Source of the DNA: Clostridia bacterium
GTDB lineage: Bacteria > Bacillota > Clostridia > Oscillospirales > SIG627
NCBI GenBank assembly: GCA_017520825.1
Contig: JAFXEX010000002.1
Coordinates: 89,584-153,583 of the forward strand
Length of the DNA: 64,000 bases
Reading direction: 5' to 3'
Shown here: positions 60,073 through 64,000 of the stretch, piece after piece
How the letters are laid out: each line of letters opens with the position of its first letter
How positions within the stretch are numbered: position 1 is the first letter of the stretch
Program-made: the position numbers and the translations under genes
The notes under the pieces: generated by a model
What the model was told of the DNA's origin: nothing
The model's input: only the letters and a program-made list of their open reading frames with translations
The model's database searches: none

Positions 60073-61740
60073 ATGAATAACGCACAAAAAGCATACGAAG
60101 CCTTTAAAACCATCACTACTTCCCCATACGACCGTTCAAACACAGCGAAGCTTAATATACTGTATACCATTGTTTGTAAGGCAGAAAAGGACAGTGCGTA
60201 CAGACGAGAGCTGGAAAGCTTTATATTACCTGACGGCTCTGGGATGAACGTGCTTGAGGCTATCGACACCTTTTTTAATGAATTCAACAATTCTCACGGA
60301 ATAGATATACGTCTCTCCCTTTCACCCTTTGACAACCCCGACTATCCCAACGGTCTGTATTTTGTAGTCAAAACCTATAAAAAGCAGGACAATGGAACGA
60401 CAGAATGTTCTCCAATCGAATTCCGTACGGGTGATAAAGCGATATTCCGAGCCGTAATATACAATCAGATTACGGATGAAGAAACGGTTGTGCCACTGAT
60501 AAAGTATTACGCATATTCCGAAGACGGAACGGAAATTTCGGGAGAAGTAAAAAACTCGTCAACGGCAGAATTCACTATAGCCTGCGCGCGTGCAGGCGCA
60601 ATAAGAGCAACCGTGGTTGCCTGCGACGCCTCGGGCAAGCAAATAAGTGGAAGTGAATCTGCATATTCCGGAGCAGTTTTCGACTTCACGGAAATCAAAA
60701 CCACCAACCCCACTCCCGACGATTTTGAGGATTTCTGGAGGGGCGAGGTGGAAAGGCTTAAAGAAACCCGTCCTGACAACAAAGAGTTGACTATATACAA
60801 TGGCAGTGTCGCTTACGACAAGGACGTTGTAAAAACAAACTACTACCACTTGAAGAAGGCAGACTCACAATATCTTGCCCTTTTGCGTTCAAAGCACCTT
60901 ACGGCAGAAAACGGCTCCATACTTGACCGATTTGACCTTTGGGAGTTTTCACTCAAATGTCCCGGACCCTGCCCATCAACAGGATACGTTTCGATTCCCA
61001 AAAACGCCAAGTCTCATTCTTTGCCTCTCAGATTCATATATGCCGGGTACGGCGCCCACGCACCTCACCCCTTCTTTTCAGAGGACTCCATTTTCGTATA
61101 TTCAACCCATCACGGCTATCCTTGTGCTCTTTCTGACGAGGAATACTATAAAGACCTGAACGGCAAAGGGGTGCTTGGTAACTACGGAAAAGGCAACGGG
61201 CGTGTAAACTCCCTCTTTGATGATATCCACGACTGCTATTCCCTTTATATCCACCTGCGCAATCTTCAGGCACTTAGATTCGTTACAAACGCAGAATTTT
61301 CCAAGGATATTCCCGAAATCGCAAAAGGCTGGAACGGAGAAGCTACCTTTGAGGGCTCAAGCCTTGGTGGTTATCAGACTATCGCAACGTGTGCTCTGGC
61401 AAAGTATATTGATGAAAAAGTCAAGGTAACTATGGGGACGGCAGGTATACCTGCTTTTTGCAACTATGCAGGAACCAACGACAAACGGCTCCCAAATAAT
61501 TTTGGCGTACGTTGGAGTGAAAACGCCGAGTATTTTGATGCAGCGCATCTTGCAACCCTCATAAATACGCCAATGAAAATAGAGCGCAACGGCTTTGGCG
61601 ATGAAACGTGTGTATGCTCGTCAATTTGTATGGCGTACAACAATTTCAAGGGTCCTAAGGAAATTCACTTTTTACAGAATTCTTCTCACGGATACCTTCC
61701 CAAAACCGAAAGCCAATTATGGTACGTACACAAAGCATAA
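60073..61740 (+). CDS. Acetyl xylan esterase (AXE1)-like alpha/beta hydrolase with N-terminal extension
   Basis: Protein of 555 residues. The C-terminal 300 residues resemble the cephalosporin-C deacetylase/AXE1 (CE7) hydrolases. The nucleophile elbow is GSSLGG with S430, the acid D510 (GFGDET) and the base H539 (SSHGY), so a full Ser-Asp-His triad is present. The elbow has Leu where classical CE7 enzymes have Gln (GxSQGG). The first 230 residues look like two beta-rich domains. No signal peptide is seen. It is cotranscribed with an EamA carrier. Substrate and activity are inferred only. Confidence 0.8.
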   Translation: MNNAQKAYEAFKTITTSPYDRSNTAKLNILYTIVCKAEKDSAYRRELESFILPDGSGMNVLEAIDTFFNEFNNSHGIDIRLSLSPFDNPDYPNGLYFVVKTYKKQDNGTTECSPIEFRTGDKAIFRAVIYNQITDEETVVPLIKYYAYSEDGTEISGEVKNSSTAEFTIACARAGAIRATVVACDASGKQISGSESAYSGAVFDFTEIKTTNPTPDDFEDFWRGEVERLKETRPDNKELTIYNGSVAYDKDVVKTNYYHLKKADSQYLALLRSKHLTAENGSILDRFDLWEFSLKCPGPCPSTGYVSIPKNAKSHSLPLRFIYAGYGAHAPHPFFSEDSIFVYSTHHGYPCALSDEEYYKDLNGKGVLGNYGKGNGRVNSLFDDIHDCYSLYIHLRNLQALRFVTNAEFSKDIPEIAKGWNGEATFEGSSLGGYQTIATCALAKYIDEKVKVTMGTAGIPAFCNYAGTNDKRLPNNFGVRWSENAEYFDAAHLATLINTPMKIERNGFGDETCVCSSICMAYNNFKGPKEIHFLQNSSHGYLPKTESQLWYVHKA

Positions 61741-61776
61741 AAAAATGGAAGCGAAAATCGCTTCCATTTTTTTATT
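61741..61776. terminator. Bidirectional terminator between esterase and copZ
   Basis: AAAAATGGAAGCGA and TCGCTTCCATTTTT pair around three A, with A/T runs on both sides. Confidence 0.9.
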
Positions 61777-61963
61777 TTACTATAAATCCAAGCTCCTCAA
61801 TAGCATTCACGACTTCTTTGTCGTTTATGCTATCCTTTTTCACCTTGACCTCTCCGTTTTCGAGCATTACCTCTACCCCGTAGCCAAGCTCGGTCAAAGC
61901 CTTTTCAACTCTTGCCGAGCAATGAGCGCAATGCATACCCTCAACCTTAATAATCTTTTCCAT
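61772..61963 (-). CDS. copZ: Copper chaperone CopZ-like HMA protein
   Basis: Protein of 63 residues, a single HMA domain with the metal motif GMHCAHC (residues 9-15). It carries Cu(I) to the P-type ATPase. The ATG follows AAAGGAG. It lies 12 bases downstream of copA on the same strand, the usual pairing. Confidence 0.93.
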   Translation of the reverse strand: MEKIIKVEGMHCAHCSARVEKALTELGYGVEVMLENGEVKVKKDSINDKEVVNAIEELGFIVK

Positions 61964-61975
61964 AGTATTTCTCCT

Positions 61976-64000
61976 TTATTTTTTTAATAATCTTAATGCG
62001 TTGGTTACAACGAATACCGAGCTGAAGCTCATTGCTGCCGAGGCAAGCATAGGATTAAGCACGAATCCCAAGGATGCAAAAACGCCTGCAGCAACGGGTA
62101 TTCCTATAATATTGTAAATAAAAGCCCAGAACAGATTTTGCTTAATTACCCGAAGGGTAGCCTTAGCATAGGTTACCACTCTTGCAACCTGACCTATATC
62201 CTCACCCATAAGCACCACGTCGGACGCGTCAATGGCTATATCTGTACCACTTCCCAGAGATATTCCAATATCGGCTGCGGCAAGTGAAGGGCTGTCGTTT
62301 ACACCGTCTCCTACCATTGCAGCTCTGCCCTTCTCCTGATACCGTCTGACGTGAGCCTCCTTATCGGCAGGCATTACCTCGGCAATAAGCTCGTCCACAC
62401 CAATCTGCTTTGCAACTGCCTCTGCAGTGACTCTGTTGTCACCTGTAAGAAGCACTGTTTTTATACCCAGACCTTTAAGAGCTTTGACCGTATTCTCAGC
62501 ACCCTCCTTGAGAGTATCGCTGATTGCGATAATTCCAAGAGCCCTTGAGTCAAGGGCAAAATACATAGAGGTCTTCCCCTGTGTGGAAAGCTCTTTTGCC
62601 TTTTCTTCAAAGGATGAAACGTCTATTCCGTTATCGCACATAAAGGCGTAATTACCACCAAATATCGTGCCATCCTTGGAGCTTGCCCTCACACCTCTGC
62701 CCGACACCGAAACGAAATCCGTAACGTCAAGAGTAGCAACGTCCTTTGCGTATTCAACTATTGCTTTGGCAAGTGGGTGCTCGCTATGCTCTTCAACGGA
62801 ACGGGCAAGTGTCAGCATCTTTTGTGGATTATCTGAAATCACGTCGCTTACCTGCATTTTACCCGTGGTAACGGTTCCGGTTTTATCAAAAACAACTGTA
62901 GAAACGGTGGCCAGCGTCTCTGCCCACGAAGCGTTTTTAACGAGTATTCCCTCACCTGCAAGTCTGCCCACCGATACTGTTATGGCAACTGGGGTTGCAA
63001 GTCCGAGAGCGCAGGGGCAGGATATAACAAGCACCGAAAGGGCTCTTGACAGCGCAAACTCAAAGCCGTTACCTATAAGCATCCACAAAGCAAAGGTAAC
63101 AAGTGCTATTGCCATAACTGTGGGTACAAATATTCGGCTTATCTTATCTGCCAGCCTTGCCACGGGCGCTTTGGTAGCCATTGCGTTTTCCACCAGACTT
63201 ATAATCTGTGAAAGGGTGGTATCCTTGCCCACCGAGGTGGCACGGAATTTAACGTAGGAATCAAGCACAAGGCTTGCAGAGATTACCTCGTCACCTACGC
63301 CCTTTTCCACGGGCATACTTTCACCCGTAAGGCTTGAGGTGTCAAAGCTTGCGTGTCCTTCAACGATAATTCCGTCTACTGCAACTCTTGAGCCGGGACG
63401 AAGCACGACTATATCTCCCACTGCAACGCTATCGGTTGGAATTTGAATTTCCTTACCGTCACGCTCTACCGTAACCGTTTCCTCGCGAAGCCTTTCGAGT
63501 CCTCGCAGAGCGTCACCCGTTTTGTTTTTGGAGCGTTCTTCAAAAAACTTACCAAGCGTTACCAGGGTAAGTATCATAGCCGATGACTCAAAATAAAGAT
63601 TATGTCGATATGTGTCCACTATTTCAAGGCTTCCCGTACCTAATCCCCAACCTATCATATATATGGCGAATATTCCGTAAATCACGCCTGCAAGAGAGCC
63701 CGTTGCCACAAGGGTATCCATATTGGGCGCTTTGTTTTTTACGGCTTTCCATCCCGAAATAAAGAATTTTCGGTTGACGTATATTACGGGGAGCGTTAAA
63801 AGAAGCTGAGTGAAGGAAAAGATCAAAGCCATTTCCCTGCCCTCAAAGAAAAAGGGCTGTGGAAGTGAGAGCATATGACCCATCGAAACGTACATCAAAA
63901 GGGCTAAAAACACAAAGGACACCATAAGTCTCGTTTTAACGGGGGTGAGTTCGTCCTTTTCAGACGTCTGTCTTTCCACCTTTTTCTCCGTTATCTCAAA
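61976..64000 (-). CDS. copA: Copper-translocating P1B-type ATPase (N-terminus cut by window)
   Basis: 675 codons are visible and the frame is open through the right edge, so the true start and the usual N-terminal HMA domain(s) are outside the window; a GTG at 63979 is not a convincing start. Visible parts are the actuator (SLTGESMPVEKG), the CPC copper site in SCPCALGLATPVA, the phosphorylation site DKTGTVTTGK, the HP motif SEHPLAK and the hinge GDGVNDSP. These define the P1B-1 Cu(I) exporter. It forms an operon with copZ. Confidence 0.95.
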   Translation of the reverse strand, partial: FEITEKKVERQTSEKDELTPVKTRLMVSFVFLALLMYVSMGHMLSLPQPFFFEGREMALIFSFTQLLLTLPVIYVNRKFFISGWKAVKNKAPNMDTLVATGSLAGVIYGIFAIYMIGWGLGTGSLEIVDTYRHNLYFESSAMILTLVTLGKFFEERSKNKTGDALRGLERLREETVTVERDGKEIQIPTDSVAVGDIVVLRPGSRVAVDGIIVEGHASFDTSSLTGESMPVEKGVGDEVISASLVLDSYVKFRATSVGKDTTLSQIISLVENAMATKAPVARLADKISRIFVPTVMAIALVTFALWMLIGNGFEFALSRALSVLVISCPCALGLATPVAITVSVGRLAGEGILVKNASWAETLATVSTVVFDKTGTVTTGKMQVSDVISDNPQKMLTLARSVEEHSEHPLAKAIVEYAKDVATLDVTDFVSVSGRGVRASSKDGTIFGGNYAFMCDNGIDVSSFEEKAKELSTQGKTSMYFALDSRALGIIAISDTLKEGAENTVKALKGLGIKTVLLTGDNRVTAEAVAKQIGVDELIAEVMPADKEAHVRRYQEKGRAAMVGDGVNDSPSLAAADIGISLGSGTDIAIDASDVVLMGEDIGQVARVVTYAKATLRVIKQNLFWAFIYNIIGIPVAAGVFASLGFVLNPMLASAAMSFSSVFVVTNALRLLKK

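Noticed and set aside
61773..61963. copZ as an accidental fragment of a copA N-terminal HMA domain
   Set aside because: It has its own start, ribosome site and stop, and the copA gene is on the same strand upstream, the normal separate-gene arrangement.
63901..63979. GTG at 63979 as the true start of copA
   Set aside because: The frame stays open to the window end without a stop, and a copper ATPase normally has an N-terminal HMA region before this point.

Overview
The window reads as a chromosomal segment of a low-to-moderate GC, endospore-forming Clostridia-type Firmicute, probably an uncultured gut-type lineage. Supporting signs are the Bacillus/Clostridium gene orders priA-def-fmt-rsmB-rlmN-stp-prkC-rsgA and ylxM-ffh-rpsP-khpA, and infC-rpmI-rplT. 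There are also sporulation genes (spoIIR, dpaA-dpaB, a 23-codon spoVM), pyruvate:ferredoxin oxidoreductase, an LtaS-type sulfatase, and strong Shine-Dalgarno sites with TTGACA-17-TATAAT promoters. Species cannot be named. No IS element, prophage, CRISPR array or rRNA was seen. No gene-free stretch exceeds 300 bases.

Layout. 1-10.2 kb: a truncated Cys-rich, possibly spore-coat protein; a divergent AraC regulator and GH4 glycosidase; BrnQ; a MATE exporter; a three-gene polar amino acid ABC importer; an FAD-dependent oxidoreductase with a small membrane protein. 10.2-19.5 kb: a DMT carrier with a PLP-dependent C-S lyase-like enzyme; a tiny-gene island with spoVM; tRNA-Lys; coaW-cca; glyA-rarA-mscL-DUF2156, translationally coupled in part. 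19.5-24.1 kb: a histidine kinase/response regulator pair, MtaB and a triple-S1 protein. 24.3-29.2 kb: three tandem paralogous solute-binding lipoproteins, each its own transcription unit and with no permease nearby. 29.3-43.8 kb: SRP/ribosome genes, then a long housekeeping operon running from a 241-residue membrane protein and priA down to the PASTA kinase, then a lipoprotein. 43.9-49.3 kb: rplT-rpmI-infC behind an attenuator-like leader, a metallophosphoesterase with an LtaS-type enzyme, spoIIR and a small lipoprotein. 49.5-64 kb: nifJ, a NERD protein, dpaAB, an E2-like acyltransferase homologue without its catalytic His next to an acyl-CoA ligase, a SAM-fold/DMT/esterase group, and copZ with the start-truncated copA.

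How it fits together. Most of the window is housekeeping (translation, SRP, tRNA modification, restart of replication, cell-envelope signalling by PrkC/Stp). Sporulation genes are scattered: spoVM (mother-cell assembly), spoIIR (forespore to mother-cell signal), dpaAB (dipicolinate). Transport and scavenging genes (GH4, BrnQ, ABC, three lipoproteins, esterase) suggest a polymer- and amino acid-rich habitat, and PFOR indicates anaerobic metabolism.

The least explained parts are the triplicated orphan binding lipoproteins, the His-less E2-like protein with its acyl-CoA ligase partner, the AT-rich 27-bp palindrome ahead of the two-component system, and the small-gene cluster around spoVM. IF-3 very probably starts at ATT immediately after a terminator-like hairpin.
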